Below, in pieces: positions 8,509 through 16,114 of a stretch of DNA of 64,000 nt. Each line of letters opens with the position of its first letter. Position 1 is the stretch's first letter. Below the pieces are notes generated by a model. That model saw only the letters and a program-made list of their open reading frames with translations, was not told the origin of the DNA and ran no database searches. Origin of the DNA: Streptomyces sp. Edi2 (GTDB taxonomy: Bacteria > Actinomycetota > Actinomycetes > Streptomycetales > Streptomycetaceae). The position numbers and the translations under genes were made by a program. The stretch is taken from contig NZ_JBEJGX010000003.1 in NCBI RefSeq assembly GCF_040253635.1, positions 1,550,001 to 1,614,000 on the forward strand. Reading direction: 5' to 3'.

Positions 8509-8970
8509 TCATCCGCGGGCCAGCCAGGCGGCGAGCCCGCGGCGCCCGGACCGCATCATCAGCGCGTGATTGGCGACGAAGACCGGCCGGCCCAACAGCG
8601 CGATCCGCCGCAGCAGCGGCTTGCAGACCTCGACGTCCTGCTCGAAGACGGCGCGGGTGCCGCCGGCCCCGGGCACCACCGTCCAGCGCGCCCAGCCGGC
8701 CAGATCGCCGCGCATCCCTATCTCCAGCACCCCCGCACCGGGGTCCCGTACGCGCTCGCTCGCCACGACCGTCAGGTCGTACGGCAGCACCGAACGGAAG
8801 CGGGCGATACCGCTGCGGTCGTCGAGCGGGTTCACCTCGCGGACCTGCGGCCACCACCGGGGGTAGGCCTCGGCGCGTTCGAGGACGGCGTAGACGACGG
8901 TCGGCGGGGCGTTGAGCAGCCAGACGGTGCGGAAGCGGTAGCGGTGCAGTCGGCGTGACCGGGCGGGCAT
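8509..8970 (-). CDS. SRPBCC (START/polyketide-cyclase-like) family protein
   Basis: The product is 153 aa from ATG 8970 with a GGGG-type site. The sequence shows the SRPBCC pattern: an initial strand RFRTVWLLNAPPTVVYAVL, helix ERAEAYPRWWPQVREV with the characteristic paired Trp, strands FRSVLPYDLTVVASERV and TRAVFEQDVEV, and the long C-terminal helix LGRPVFVANHALMMRSGRRGL. Such helix-grip proteins bind hydrophobic ligands in a cavity; no ligand can be assigned. It is sandwiched between two identical tRNA-Val(CAC) genes on the same strand. Soluble and cytosolic. Confidence 0.82.
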   Translation of the reverse strand: MPARSRRLHRYRFRTVWLLNAPPTVVYAVLERAEAYPRWWPQVREVNPLDDRSGIARFRSVLPYDLTVVASERVRDPGAGVLEIGMRGDLAGWARWTVVPGAGGTRAVFEQDVEVCKPLLRRIALLGRPVFVANHALMMRSGRRGLAAWLARG

Positions 8971-9016
8971 GACCCCAGTGTGCGCCCCAGGGCGGCGCAT
9001 GCGCGCAACAACTGCG

Positions 9017-9047
9017 ACGGCCCGGAGACTTGAAGTCTCCGGGCCGT
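9017..9047 (-). terminator. Terminator of the second tRNA-Val(CAC)
   Basis: A perfect 14-bp stem (9017-9030 with 9034-9047) and 3-nt loop lie 10 nt 3' of the tRNA on the minus strand. Confidence 0.8.
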
Positions 9048-9056
9048 CGTCCGGGG

Positions 9057-9128
9057 TGGGCGATACTGGGTTCGAACCAGTGACCTCTTCGGTGTGAACG
9101 AAGCGCTCTCCCACTGAGCTAATCGCCC
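9057..9128 (-). tRNA. tRNA-Val (anticodon CAC), copy 2
   Basis: Same 72-nt sequence and fold as the copy at 8320-8391, with anticodon CAC in loop TTCACAC. A TAATGT -10-like hexamer lies at 9142-9147. The two copies flank the SRPBCC gene, consistent with a local duplication. Confidence 0.95.
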
Positions 9129-9182
9129 GGGCGCACCGCCAACATTACCCCACGTCGGCGGGCACTTCTGACCATTGCGACG

Positions 9183-9614
9183 TCACTCGGAGATGTTCCA
9201 CGGCATCGCGAGGCCGAACTTCCAGACATAGACCGCGAGCAGCGCGGCGATGATCACCAGGCCGATGGCGGTCAGGGTGATGTTGCGCCGCCGCACCTTG
9301 GGGTTGAGCGCCTTCCGGGCCGCTTCCGTGACCTTTCGCTTGGTCCAGCGCAGCACCAACTGGGCCCAGACGAATTCCGTCGCCCAGATCGCCATACCGG
9401 CGAAGATCACCAGCCAGCCCGGTCCCGGCAGCGGCAGCATGATCACGCCGCCCACCACGACCGCGAGGCCGACGACGAAGACTCCGACCTGCCAGCTCAC
9501 GTGCAGCGGCCGGGAGCGCTTGATGAAGTGCGGCGCTCTCGAACCGAGCGGCTGCTCGGCCGGAGCGGCGTCCTCCTCCACCGTTCCCGGCCCCCCGTTA
9601 CTCTGCGTATTCAT
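9183..9614 (-). CDS. TIGR02611-family membrane protein (PGPGW motif)
   Basis: The product is 143 aa from ATG 9614. After a polar N-terminus come two closely spaced hydrophobic segments, VGVFVVGLAVVVGGVIMLPLP and WLVIFAGMAIWATEFVWAQLVL, separated by the family signature PGPGW. A basic linker follows (RWTKRKVTEAARKALNPKVRRRN), then a third membrane segment (ITLTAIGLVIIAALLAVYVW). The family is conserved in actinobacteria and has no established function. It is divergent from ssgB in S. coelicolor-like order. It is probably an integral plasma-membrane protein. Confidence 0.85.
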   Translation of the reverse strand: MNTQSNGGPGTVEEDAAPAEQPLGSRAPHFIKRSRPLHVSWQVGVFVVGLAVVVGGVIMLPLPGPGWLVIFAGMAIWATEFVWAQLVLRWTKRKVTEAARKALNPKVRRRNITLTAIGLVIIAALLAVYVWKFGLAMPWNISE

Positions 9615-9719
9615 ACCCGCAAACTTACCGGACGGGATGGCTCCGGCGGAATTACCGCCGAGGACGATCTCGCAATCCGCCGGAAGAGGTACCTGAAGCC
9701 ACACAAAACCGTCAGAGGG

Positions 9720-9741
9720 GTTTACAACGGCACCGTAGGTG
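9720..9741 (+). promoter_or_regulatory. Possible alternative-sigma promoter of ssgB
   Basis: GTTTAC at 9720-9725 with GTAGGTGGCAT about 9-10 nt further lies 60-85 nt upstream of ssgB. ssgB is known in S. coelicolor to depend on sigma-H (GTTT -35 element). The match here is only partial and the assignment is tentative. Confidence 0.25.
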
Positions 9742-9804
9742 GCATGTCGATTTCGCCGACGTGCGAATCCCCGAGCGCACACTGAGCGAAAGGCCCTGGC
9801 GCTT

Positions 9805-10218
9805 ATGAACACCACGGTCAGCTGCGAGCTGCACCTGCGCCTCGTTGTGTCGAGCGAGTCCTCACTGCCTGTACCCGCGGGCCTGCGGTATGACACGGCC
9901 GATCCTTATGCCGTGCATGCCACCTTCCATACCGGAGCCGAGGAGACCGTGGAGTGGGTTTTCGCCCGCGACCTCCTCGCCGAGGGCCTGCACCGGCCCA
10001 CGGGCACCGGAGACGTCCGCGTATGGCCGTCCCGGAGCCACGGACAGGGCGTTGTCTGCATCGCCCTGAGCTCCCCGGAGGGCGAGGCCCTGCTCGAGGC
10101 GCCCGCACGGGCCCTCGAGTCGTTCCTCAAAAGGACCGATGCCGCCGTACCACCCGGTACGGAGCACCGGCATTTCGATCTCGACACCGAGCTCTCCCAC
10201 ATCCTCGCGGAGAGCTGA
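9805..10218 (+). CDS. ssgB: SsgB, sporulation-specific cell division activator
   Basis: The 137-aa product begins MNTTVSCELHLRLVVSSESS and continues DPYAVHATFHTGAEETVEWVFARDLL, ending in LSHILAES. This is recognisably SsgB, the most conserved SsgA-like protein of morphologically complex actinomycetes. SsgB positions septation in aerial hyphae by recruiting FtsZ, together with SsgA. The ATG at 9805 is preceded by an AAAGG site, and upstream TTG extensions are not needed. It stands alone, divergent from the TIGR02611 membrane gene. Its presence argues strongly that the organism is a sporulating Streptomyces or close relative. Confidence 0.97.
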   Translation: MNTTVSCELHLRLVVSSESSLPVPAGLRYDTADPYAVHATFHTGAEETVEWVFARDLLAEGLHRPTGTGDVRVWPSRSHGQGVVCIALSSPEGEALLEAPARALESFLKRTDAAVPPGTEHRHFDLDTELSHILAES

Positions 10219-10445
10219 GACGCAGCACGGTTACCGAAAGCACCCACCCGCTCACACTTGCGCCCGTCCGACTCGGGGAGACGGCGCAGGACCGACAAGT
10301 TCATACGGCACACTTCGGCGTCGTCGCCGCGGACCCACCGCGGAGTCGGCGCTGAAGCTTGTTCCGGGCGCTGGATTCGGCGACCATGCGGCAACCACAC
10401 CGGGGGCGGTACCCGTCCGGCCCCACCCTGCCAGGGAGCGGAACC

Positions 10446-11015
10446 GTGCTGATCAGCCATGACACCCGGTGCGCACTCGACGCGGTCGTCGATCTGCTGA
10501 ACACCGCTCCGGAGGGCGACTCGCCCGGAGCGCCGGACAGCCTGACCGGCCTCGCGGCCCTCGAGGACTTCGTCCGGCGCAATGACGTCAGCGACGTGGG
10601 GGCGCTCGGTGCGGGCGACCTGGCGGCCGTACGGTCCGTCCGCGCGCGGTTCGCGCGGATCTTCGCGGCCGACGACGACCGCACCGCGGCCGAACAGCTG
10701 AACTCGCTGGTCGCCTCGGCGGGGACCACACCGCAGCTGACCGATCACGACGGCTACGACTGGCACGTCCACTACTTCGCGCCCGGCGCGTCGGTCGCCG
10801 AGCACCTGGCCGCGGACGGCGGGATGGCGCTGGCCTTCCTCCTCGTTGCCGGAGAGCGCGAACGGCTGCGGCGCTGCGAGGCGCCGGACTGCCGGCATGC
10901 CTTCGTCGACCTCTCGCGCAACCGCTCCCGGCGCTACTGCGACAGCCGCACCTGCGGAAACCGGCTGCATGTCGCGGCCTACCGGGCGCGGCGGCGGGAG
11001 GCCGCGGCGGGCTGA
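10446..11015 (+). CDS. CGNR zinc-finger (ABATE domain) regulator-like protein
   Basis: The product is 189 aa from GTG 10446, preceded by AGGGAG. The N-terminal two thirds (VVDLLNTAPEGDS..., LAALEDFVRRNDV, DWHVHYFAPGASVAEHLAAD) is the ABATE domain. The C-terminus carries a treble-clef zinc finger, RRCEAPDCRHAFVDLSRNRSRRYCDSRTCGNR, split here as CxxxxC...CxxxxCGNR, followed by a basic AAYRARRR tail. These proteins are thought to be stress-responsive DNA-binding regulators. It is separated from ssgB by about 230 bp with no obvious operon link. Target genes are unknown. Confidence 0.88.
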   Translation: MLISHDTRCALDAVVDLLNTAPEGDSPGAPDSLTGLAALEDFVRRNDVSDVGALGAGDLAAVRSVRARFARIFAADDDRTAAEQLNSLVASAGTTPQLTDHDGYDWHVHYFAPGASVAEHLAADGGMALAFLLVAGERERLRRCEAPDCRHAFVDLSRNRSRRYCDSRTCGNRLHVAAYRARRREAAAG

Positions 11016-11081
11016 GTGCCGGGCGCGGCACCCCGGCGCGGTGCACAGCGGCAGGGTGAGCGGGGGCGGCGCGCAGCCGCT

Positions 11082-11237
11082 TCACAGCAGGAAGAGGTCG
11101 TGCACCGCCCCGAGGAGGAGCAGAAAGCCGATGACGGCGAGGAAGAGCATCAGCGGCGGCTGGGACAGCGCGAACAGGCAACCGCGCGGTTCGGGGGACG
11201 GGGCGTCGTCTTGGGCGAGGGCGCACTCATCGTTCAT
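11082..11237 (-). CDS. Small single-pass membrane protein (51 aa)
   Basis: ATG 11237 opens a 51-codon frame with an acidic/Pro-rich head (MNDECALAQDDAPSPEPRGC) and one strong hydrophobic helix (PPLMLFLAVIGFLLLLGAV) ending HDLFLL. Codon third positions are GC-rich as expected for a real gene. The ribosome-binding site is weak (GCGCGAG). It fills an otherwise empty 290-bp gap between a CGNR gene and a membrane protein. No family was recognised. Confidence 0.6.
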   Translation of the reverse strand: MNDECALAQDDAPSPEPRGCLFALSQPPLMLFLAVIGFLLLLGAVHDLFLL

Positions 11238-11305
11238 CTCGCGCGCATCATGACGCAGATGATCGTGCCAATGCGCCCGATAAGCGCCTCAGCTGCGGTA
11301 GTTCA

Positions 11306-11767
11306 TCAGATCCCGTGCTTTTTCAGGATCGCTTCGATGTCCGAGAAGTCATCCTTGGGTGCGCCGCCCTTGCCCTGAGCCGCCTTCCCCTTGGGTGCCG
11401 GCTGTGCCGCACCCCGGGCGGCGCCGAGGGAGGGCGCGGAGGCGGCCGGAGCCACCGCGTCGGACCGGCCGGCCGCCGCGGCCTTGCGCTCCTTGCGGCT
11501 GCCGAGCCCGCCCCTGCGGCGCTCCACTCCCCTGCTGATCATGAACAGCACGGCGGAGAGCGCGAGCACACCGAAGCCGGCCCAGACCGTGGGCTTGAAG
11601 ACGATGTTGGTGACCCAGTCGATGACGCCCGTCATCACCAGGCCGATGGGAATCAGGGAAAAAGCGGCGATGCGGGTCGCGGCCAGGAACCGCTTGCGGT
11701 ATGCCGTCAGCGCGGCGATGCCCAGGCCCGCTGCCGACACCGCGGCACAGACGGTCGAGGTCAGCAT
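11306..11767 (-). CDS. Conserved membrane protein with charged C-terminal tail
   Basis: The 153-aa product has three predicted membrane segments: VCAAVSAAGLGIAALTAY, IAAFSLIPIGLVMTGVIDWV and VWAGFGVLALSAVLFMI. A basic Ala/Lys/Pro-rich linker follows, then the acidic terminal peptide DDFSDIEAILKKHGI, which looks like a protein-binding helix. The layout is typical of a family conserved in Streptomyces whose members have sometimes been labelled cellulose-synthase-like without support. Start ATG 11767 follows an AGGAGGA site. No function can be assigned. Confidence 0.75.
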   Translation of the reverse strand: MLTSTVCAAVSAAGLGIAALTAYRKRFLAATRIAAFSLIPIGLVMTGVIDWVTNIVFKPTVWAGFGVLALSAVLFMISRGVERRRGGLGSRKERKAAAAGRSDAVAPAASAPSLGAARGAAQPAPKGKAAQGKGGAPKDDFSDIEAILKKHGI

Positions 11768-11960
11768 CCGGTCCTCCTGCTGCTGAAAGGGCGAGCAGGC
11801 GCTCTGCTCCCTTCCATCCTGCCTTGTCCGCCCGTGCCCGGGCCATGTTCCGGGACGGGCTCAGGGACATCTCGGGGTCGCGCTCCTCCGCAGGTGCCGG
11901 TTCGGTCACCGGCCGGGTACCACCGGGTGCCGGCCGGCGGCAGGCTGGAAGACTGGCCCC

Positions 11961-12488
11961 ATGAACGACGCCACCACCTCCGCCACCCGCCCCGACCGCC
12001 CCGTTCTGGACGTGTGGTGCGAATTGCAGTGCCCGGACTGCCACACCGCCCTGGAGGACCTGCGGGCGCTGCGGGCGCGCTACGGCGACCGGCTGGACGT
12101 CCGGCTGCGCCACTTCCCCCTCCCCAAGCACAAGCACGCCTACGTCGCCGCCCAGGCCGCCGAGGAGGCCATCGAACAGGGCCAGGGCTGGCCGTACATC
12201 GAGGCGGTGCTGGCGCGCAGCGAAGAGCTCGGCACCCGCGGCGAGAAGCTGCTGCTGGAGGTCGCCGGGGAGCTGGGGCTGGACGCCGAGGAGCTGGACA
12301 CCGCGCTGATCGACGGGCGGCATCTGCTGATCGTCGACGCGGACCAGGCCGAGGGCAAGGCGATCGGGGTGACCGGGACCCCCACGTATGTGATCGGCGG
12401 CGAGCGGCTGGACGGTGGCACGAGCCAGGAGGGGCTGCGCGCCCGTATCGAGGAGATCGCCGACCGGCTGCTGGCCGGGCAGGGCTGA
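11961..12488 (+). CDS. DsbA-family thioredoxin-fold protein
   Basis: The 175-aa product has a thioredoxin-type active site CPDC at about residues 24-27 (LDVWCELQCPDCHTAL), a helical insert (AAQAAEEAIEQGQGW) and the conserved cis-proline loop GVTGTPTYVIGG near residue 135. There is no signal peptide, so it is probably a cytosolic DsbA-like oxidoreductase (FrnE/2-hydroxychromene isomerase-like group) rather than a secreted disulfide-forming enzyme. It is divergent from the 153-aa membrane gene, with which it may share a promoter region. Confidence 0.88.
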   Translation: MNDATTSATRPDRPVLDVWCELQCPDCHTALEDLRALRARYGDRLDVRLRHFPLPKHKHAYVAAQAAEEAIEQGQGWPYIEAVLARSEELGTRGEKLLLEVAGELGLDAEELDTALIDGRHLLIVDADQAEGKAIGVTGTPTYVIGGERLDGGTSQEGLRARIEEIADRLLAGQG

Positions 12489-12576
12489 GCCGGGCCGCAC
12501 GGGCGCAGCCGCGCCTCACGGCGCAGGCGATCCTCACGGGCACCGGCCGGGCTTCACGGGCGCCGGCCGGGCCACC

Positions 12577-13407
12577 TCACAGGATCGGCTTCCACAGCAG
12601 GTACCCGGTGGGCCGGTAGCCCAGCGAGGTGTAGAGGCCGAGCGCCGGCGCGTTGTCCGCGTAGACGTTGAGGCCGAGGGTGGTGTGTCCGGCGGCCAGG
12701 CTCTCGCGCTCGGCGACCAGCATCAGGGTGCGGCCGTGGCCGTGCCCGCGGTGGGCGGGACCGACCCGTACATCGACGACGTAGCCGCCGGGCTGGTCCG
12801 GCATCCGCAGGGCGACCCAGATGCTGCCGACGTCCGCGCCGCGGTGGGCCAGGACGCGCAGCGCCTGGTCGGGCGTGTCCACACCGTCCGGCAGCAGTGC
12901 GCGATGGCCCGCGGCCGAGCTCTCCTCGGCGCGTGCGCGGGGCATCCCCTGGCCCAGCTGCGTCCGGATGTGCTCGGCGAGCGCGGCGTCGCGCCAGGCC
13001 GGGTACTCCGCCTCGCTCAGCGCACGGTCGCTGCTGCCCCCGGGCAGCCGGGGCGGGCCGTCGAGGGGTTTGCTCATCGTGCGGCTGCGCTCGGTGTAGC
13101 CCAGCGCCGCGGCGAGCCGGGCGGCGGCCCCGGCGCCGGCCGGGACGGTCACCTCGATCTGCCGGCAGCCCCAGCCGCGCAGCACCTCCTCGGCGGCGAG
13201 TGCGGCGACCGTGGCGCGGCCGCGGTGGCGGTCCGGCTCCTCGACGGTCAGCTCCGCGATCCGGCCCGCCGCCGGGCCGAACCGGGCATCCGTCGTCAGC
13301 CGGATCGCCCCGACCCGGCGGCTGTTGACGCAGATGTCGTACGAACGGGCCCGGCGCCCGTCGTCCTGTCGCTCTTCGGGTCCCGCAGGGCGCAGCGTTG
13401 TGGTCAC
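12577..13407 (-). CDS. GNAT N-acetyltransferase, tandem-domain
   Basis: The product is 276 aa from GTG 13407. The C-terminal half has the acetyl-CoA loop RGHGHGRTLM (motif A, Q/RxxGxG/A) and the terminal NAPALGLYTSLGYRPTG pattern of active GNAT enzymes. The N-terminal half contains a second, less conserved GNAT fold (ELTVEEPDRHRGRATVAALAAEEVLRGW ... ALGYTERSR). Two-domain GNATs of this kind include mycothiol synthase-like and aminoglycoside acetyltransferase-like proteins. The acceptor substrate is unknown. The gap 12489-12576 contains a 21-bp near-direct repeat (TCACGGGCRCCGGCCGGGC) and no gene. Confidence 0.83.
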   Translation of the reverse strand: MTTTLRPAGPEERQDDGRRARSYDICVNSRRVGAIRLTTDARFGPAAGRIAELTVEEPDRHRGRATVAALAAEEVLRGWGCRQIEVTVPAGAGAAARLAAALGYTERSRTMSKPLDGPPRLPGGSSDRALSEAEYPAWRDAALAEHIRTQLGQGMPRARAEESSAAGHRALLPDGVDTPDQALRVLAHRGADVGSIWVALRMPDQPGGYVVDVRVGPAHRGHGHGRTLMLVAERESLAAGHTTLGLNVYADNAPALGLYTSLGYRPTGYLLWKPIL

Positions 13408-13442
13408 GAGGACTTTCTACTCGCCCGTGCGCGGGCCCGTCA

Positions 13443-14267
13443 TCACCGCGGATCGAAGTCGGCGGCGGACTGCTCGTCGAAGATCCGCATGGCCTCCGCG
13501 GTCACCGGGCCCGGGCCGTCGGCGAGTTGGCGGTCGTCGACACGGGTCACGGCCTGGACGTCGCGCAGGGTGGAGGTCAGGAAGATCTCCTCGGCCCGCT
13601 CCAGCGCGTCCAGCGGCAGATCGGTCTCCTTGGCGCCGGCCCAGCCGACGGTCAGGGCGCGGGTGATGCCCGCCAGGCAGCCGGAGTGCAGCGGCGGCGT
13701 GTGCAGTTCGCCGTCCAGGACGACGAAGACGTTGGAGCCGGTGCCCTCGCAGAGCGCGCCCACGGTGTTGGCGAACAGCGCCTCGGAGGCGCCCCCTTCA
13801 CGCGCGCGGGCCAGGGCGACGACGTTCTCGCCGTACGACGTGGTCTTCAGGCCGGTGAGCGCCCCGCGTTCGTTACGGGTCCACGGGACGGTGACGGCCG
13901 CGGTGGTGTCGGGCCGGCGCGTGGTCTCGGAGAGCGCGATGACCAGGGTGGGGCCGGCGTCGCCGCGGTCCGAGCCGAGGGGTGAGACGCCCCCGGTGTA
14001 GGTGAGCCGCAGCCGGCCCAGGGCCATCGGGTTGGCGTCGAGGACCGCCGCGCAGCCGCGCCGTACCTCGTCGAGATCGGGATCGGGCAGTCCCAGTCCG
14101 CGGGCCGAGGTGGTCAGGCGCTCCAGATGACGGGTGAGGGCGAAGGCGCGGCCGCGTTCGGCCTTGATGGTCTCGAAGACTCCGTCGCCGACCGTCAGCC
14201 CGTGGTCGAAGACCGAGACCCGGGCGCCCTCGGCGTCCTGCAGCGTGCCGTTGAGCCAGATCTTCAT
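13443..14267 (-). CDS. pabC: Aminodeoxychorismate lyase (class IV PLP enzyme)
   Basis: The 274-aa protein has the class IV aminotransferase fold: MKIWLNGTLQDAEGARVSVFDHGLTVGDGVFE in the N-terminus, the PLP Lys in TGLKTTSYGENV, and C-terminal GTGSNVFVVLDGEL, HSGCLAGITRALTV and EEIFLTSTLRDVQAV. Its ATG overlaps the pabB stop (ATGA), and a strong GGAGG site precedes it, so it is translated with pabB. Genomic pairing with pabB makes 4-amino-4-deoxychorismate lyase, giving p-aminobenzoate for folate, the best call. A D-amino-acid or branched-chain aminotransferase is possible from sequence alone. Confidence 0.88.
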   Translation of the reverse strand: MKIWLNGTLQDAEGARVSVFDHGLTVGDGVFETIKAERGRAFALTRHLERLTTSARGLGLPDPDLDEVRRGCAAVLDANPMALGRLRLTYTGGVSPLGSDRGDAGPTLVIALSETTRRPDTTAAVTVPWTRNERGALTGLKTTSYGENVVALARAREGGASEALFANTVGALCEGTGSNVFVVLDGELHTPPLHSGCLAGITRALTVGWAGAKETDLPLDALERAEEIFLTSTLRDVQAVTRVDDRQLADGPGPVTAEAMRIFDEQSAADFDPR

Positions 14268-15331
14268 CGCTTTCCTCCACTCGCCTCGTGCAGGCCCGAC
14301 GCTACCGCGAGCAGCCTGCGCGCCTTCAACTCGGTCTCGGCCCACTCCCGCTCCGGATCGGAGTCCCAGATGATCCCGGCGCCGGCGCCGAAGCGGAGCA
14401 CCGGGCCGCCGGGCGGGGTGCGGTCGATCCAGAACGTACGGATGCCGACCGCGAGCTCGCCGGTGCCGCGGTCCGCGTCGACCCAGCCGATGCCTCCGCA
14501 GTAGGGGCCGCGGGGTGCGGTCTCCAGTTCGTCGATGATCCGCAGCGCGCTGGTTTTGGGGGCACCGGTGACCGACCCGGGCGGGAAGGTGGCGTCCAGC
14601 AGATCCGCCCAGGCGGTCTTCTCGTTCGCTTCGGCCAGCTCACCGCGCACCGTGGAGACGAGGTGGACCAAGCCGGGGTGCTCCTCGACGGCGCACAGTG
14701 CCGGGACGGTGACGGAGCCGGTGGCGCAGACCCGGCCGAGATCGTTGCGGACCAGGTCCACGATCATCACGTTCTCCGCCCGGTCCTTCGCCGAGAGGTC
14801 CGCCGCGGTCCGGCCGGTGCCCTTGATGGGGCCGGAGGCGACGGTGCGGTCCTCGCGCCGCAGATACAGCTCCGGGGATGCGCTGGCGATCTCGACGCCG
14901 TGGCCGGGCAGCCGGATCGTGCCCGCGTGCGGCGCGGGGTTGCCGCGGGCCAGCACCGCGGACAGCGCGTCCACGTCGGCACGGGCGGGGTCGGGCAGCG
15001 GCGCGGTCAGTACCCGGCAGAGGTTCACCTGGTAGACGTCGCCGGCCGCGATGTGTTCACGGATACGCCGCACACCGCCGGTATAGGCGTCGCGGTCCAG
15101 GGAACTGGTCCAGGCGCCGGGTGCGGGGCCGCGCCAGCCGTCGGGGGCCGGGCCGTCCGCCGCGGTGGCCGGCCGTACGTCGCCGAAGCGGGCGCAGACC
15201 ACCGCGCCCTCGAAATCGGCGGCCACGGCCCACCAGCCCGTGGAGTCCAGAGCCGCGGGATCGCTGGTCACATCCAGCAGGTCGGTGGCTATCAGGCCGC
15301 CGAAGCGTGCCATCGGAGCGAAGTCGTGCAC
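14264..15331 (-). CDS. pabB: Aminodeoxychorismate synthase component I
   Basis: The product is 355 aa from GTG 15331 (MHDFAPMARFGG...); an internal ATG at 15313 is an alternative, and neither has a clear ribosome-binding site. Chorismate-binding enzyme motifs are complete: AGDVYQVNLCR, SPELYLRREDR, SGPIKGTGRT, DRAENVMIVDLVRNDLGRV, FPPGSVTGAPK and YCGGIGW. It is shorter than anthranilate synthase I and lacks a fused glutaminase domain, so a separate PabA-type subunit must supply ammonia. The gene is coupled by an ATGA overlap to pabC, forming a p-aminobenzoate operon. Confidence 0.92.
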   Translation of the reverse strand: MHDFAPMARFGGLIATDLLDVTSDPAALDSTGWWAVAADFEGAVVCARFGDVRPATAADGPAPDGWRGPAPGAWTSSLDRDAYTGGVRRIREHIAAGDVYQVNLCRVLTAPLPDPARADVDALSAVLARGNPAPHAGTIRLPGHGVEIASASPELYLRREDRTVASGPIKGTGRTAADLSAKDRAENVMIVDLVRNDLGRVCATGSVTVPALCAVEEHPGLVHLVSTVRGELAEANEKTAWADLLDATFPPGSVTGAPKTSALRIIDELETAPRGPYCGGIGWVDADRGTGELAVGIRTFWIDRTPPGGPVLRFGAGAGIIWDSDPEREWAETELKARRLLAVASGLHEASGGKR

Positions 15332-15406
15332 GTCAGCGAGTCTATGGCGGCGGCCCCGAGGCTGCCTGTGCCGAGCGAGCAGCGCAGCACGCTGCACAAA
15401 CGCGTT

Positions 15407-15435
15407 TTTGTACTGGCCCCGGAATCCGCTAGAGT
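15407..15435 (+). promoter_or_regulatory. Promoter of the Gly-Cys-Val tRNA cluster
   Basis: TTTGTA (15407-15412) and TAGAGT (15430-15435) are separated by 17 nt, about 70 nt upstream of tRNA-Gly. The TAGAGT -10 is typical of strong stable-RNA promoters in streptomycetes. Confidence 0.6.
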
Positions 15436-15508
15436 TCAACACGTCGCCGGGACGCACAAGCGCCCCGGAGGACACGTAGCTCCCGGACGTAGTCTGGGAG
15501 AGACATCT

Positions 15509-15581
<73 letters not shown>

Positions 15582-15616
15582 CGATGTGGGGGATCTTCCC
15601 GAACCCCCTCACTCCT

Positions 15617-15690
15617 GGTGGAGTGGCCGAGAGGCGAGGCAACGGCCTGCAAAGCCGTCTACACGGGTTCAAATCCCGTCTCCACCTCCA
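15617..15690 (+). tRNA. tRNA-Cys (anticodon GCA)
   Basis: Acceptor GGTGGAG/CTCCACC, anticodon stem ACGGC/GCCGT with loop CTGCAAA, T loop GTTCAAATC, discriminator T. The CCA end is encoded at 15688-15690, unlike the neighbouring tRNAs. Confidence 0.94.
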
Positions 15691-15691
15691 A

Positions 15692-15763
15692 GGACGATTA
15701 GCTCAGCGGGAGAGCGCTTCCCTGACACGGAAGAGGTCACTGGTTCAATCCCAGTATCGTCCA
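15692..15763 (+). tRNA. tRNA-Val (anticodon GAC), copy 1
   Basis: A 72-nt cloverleaf with acceptor GGACGAT/ATCGTCC, anticodon stem CTTCC/GGAAG, loop CTGACAC and T loop GTTCAATCC. It begins one base after the tRNA-Cys CCA. Confidence 0.95.
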
Positions 15764-15801
15764 CTGGATCCCCGAACGTGCTTGACCGGGGTTTCCGTCC
15801 C

Positions 15802-15873
15802 GCGCGATTAGCTCAGCGGGAGAGCGCTTCCCTGACACGGAAGAGGTCACTGGTTCAATCCCAGTATCGCGCA
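15802..15873 (+). tRNA. tRNA-Val (anticodon GAC), copy 2 with variant acceptor stem
   Basis: Identical to the neighbouring Val copies from base 4 to 69, but the acceptor stem is GCGCGAT/ATCGCGC. Pairs 2:71 and 3:70 are changed on both sides, so base pairing is preserved. Confidence 0.94.
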
Positions 15874-15907
15874 CGCAGCTGTGGATCTTCGTGATCCGCG
15901 GTCCCGC

Positions 15908-15979
15908 GGACGATTAGCTCAGCGGGAGAGCGCTTCCCTGACACGGAAGAGGTCACTGGTTCAATCCCAGTATCGTCCA
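15908..15979 (+). tRNA. tRNA-Val (anticodon GAC), copy 3
   Basis: Identical in sequence to copy 1 at 15692-15763 (acceptor GGACGAT/ATCGTCC, anticodon GAC). Last gene of the cluster, followed 10 nt later by a terminator. Confidence 0.95.
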
Positions 15980-15988
15980 CACCTGATC

Positions 15989-16021
15989 CCGAGGGCCGGA
16001 GCATTTCGCTCCGGCCCTCGG
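15989..16021 (+). terminator. Terminator of the tRNA cluster
   Basis: A perfect 14-bp stem (15989-16002 with 16008-16021) and a 5-nt loop ATTTC, then a short T-containing tail. Confidence 0.82.
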
Positions 16022-16114
16022 TCGTTGTTCGGGAGAGACAGGGTCCATTCGGCAGAGGCCGGGTTCAGGAGAGACCGGTCAGGACGAAGAGACCGTTCCC
16101 GACGAAGAGACCGG

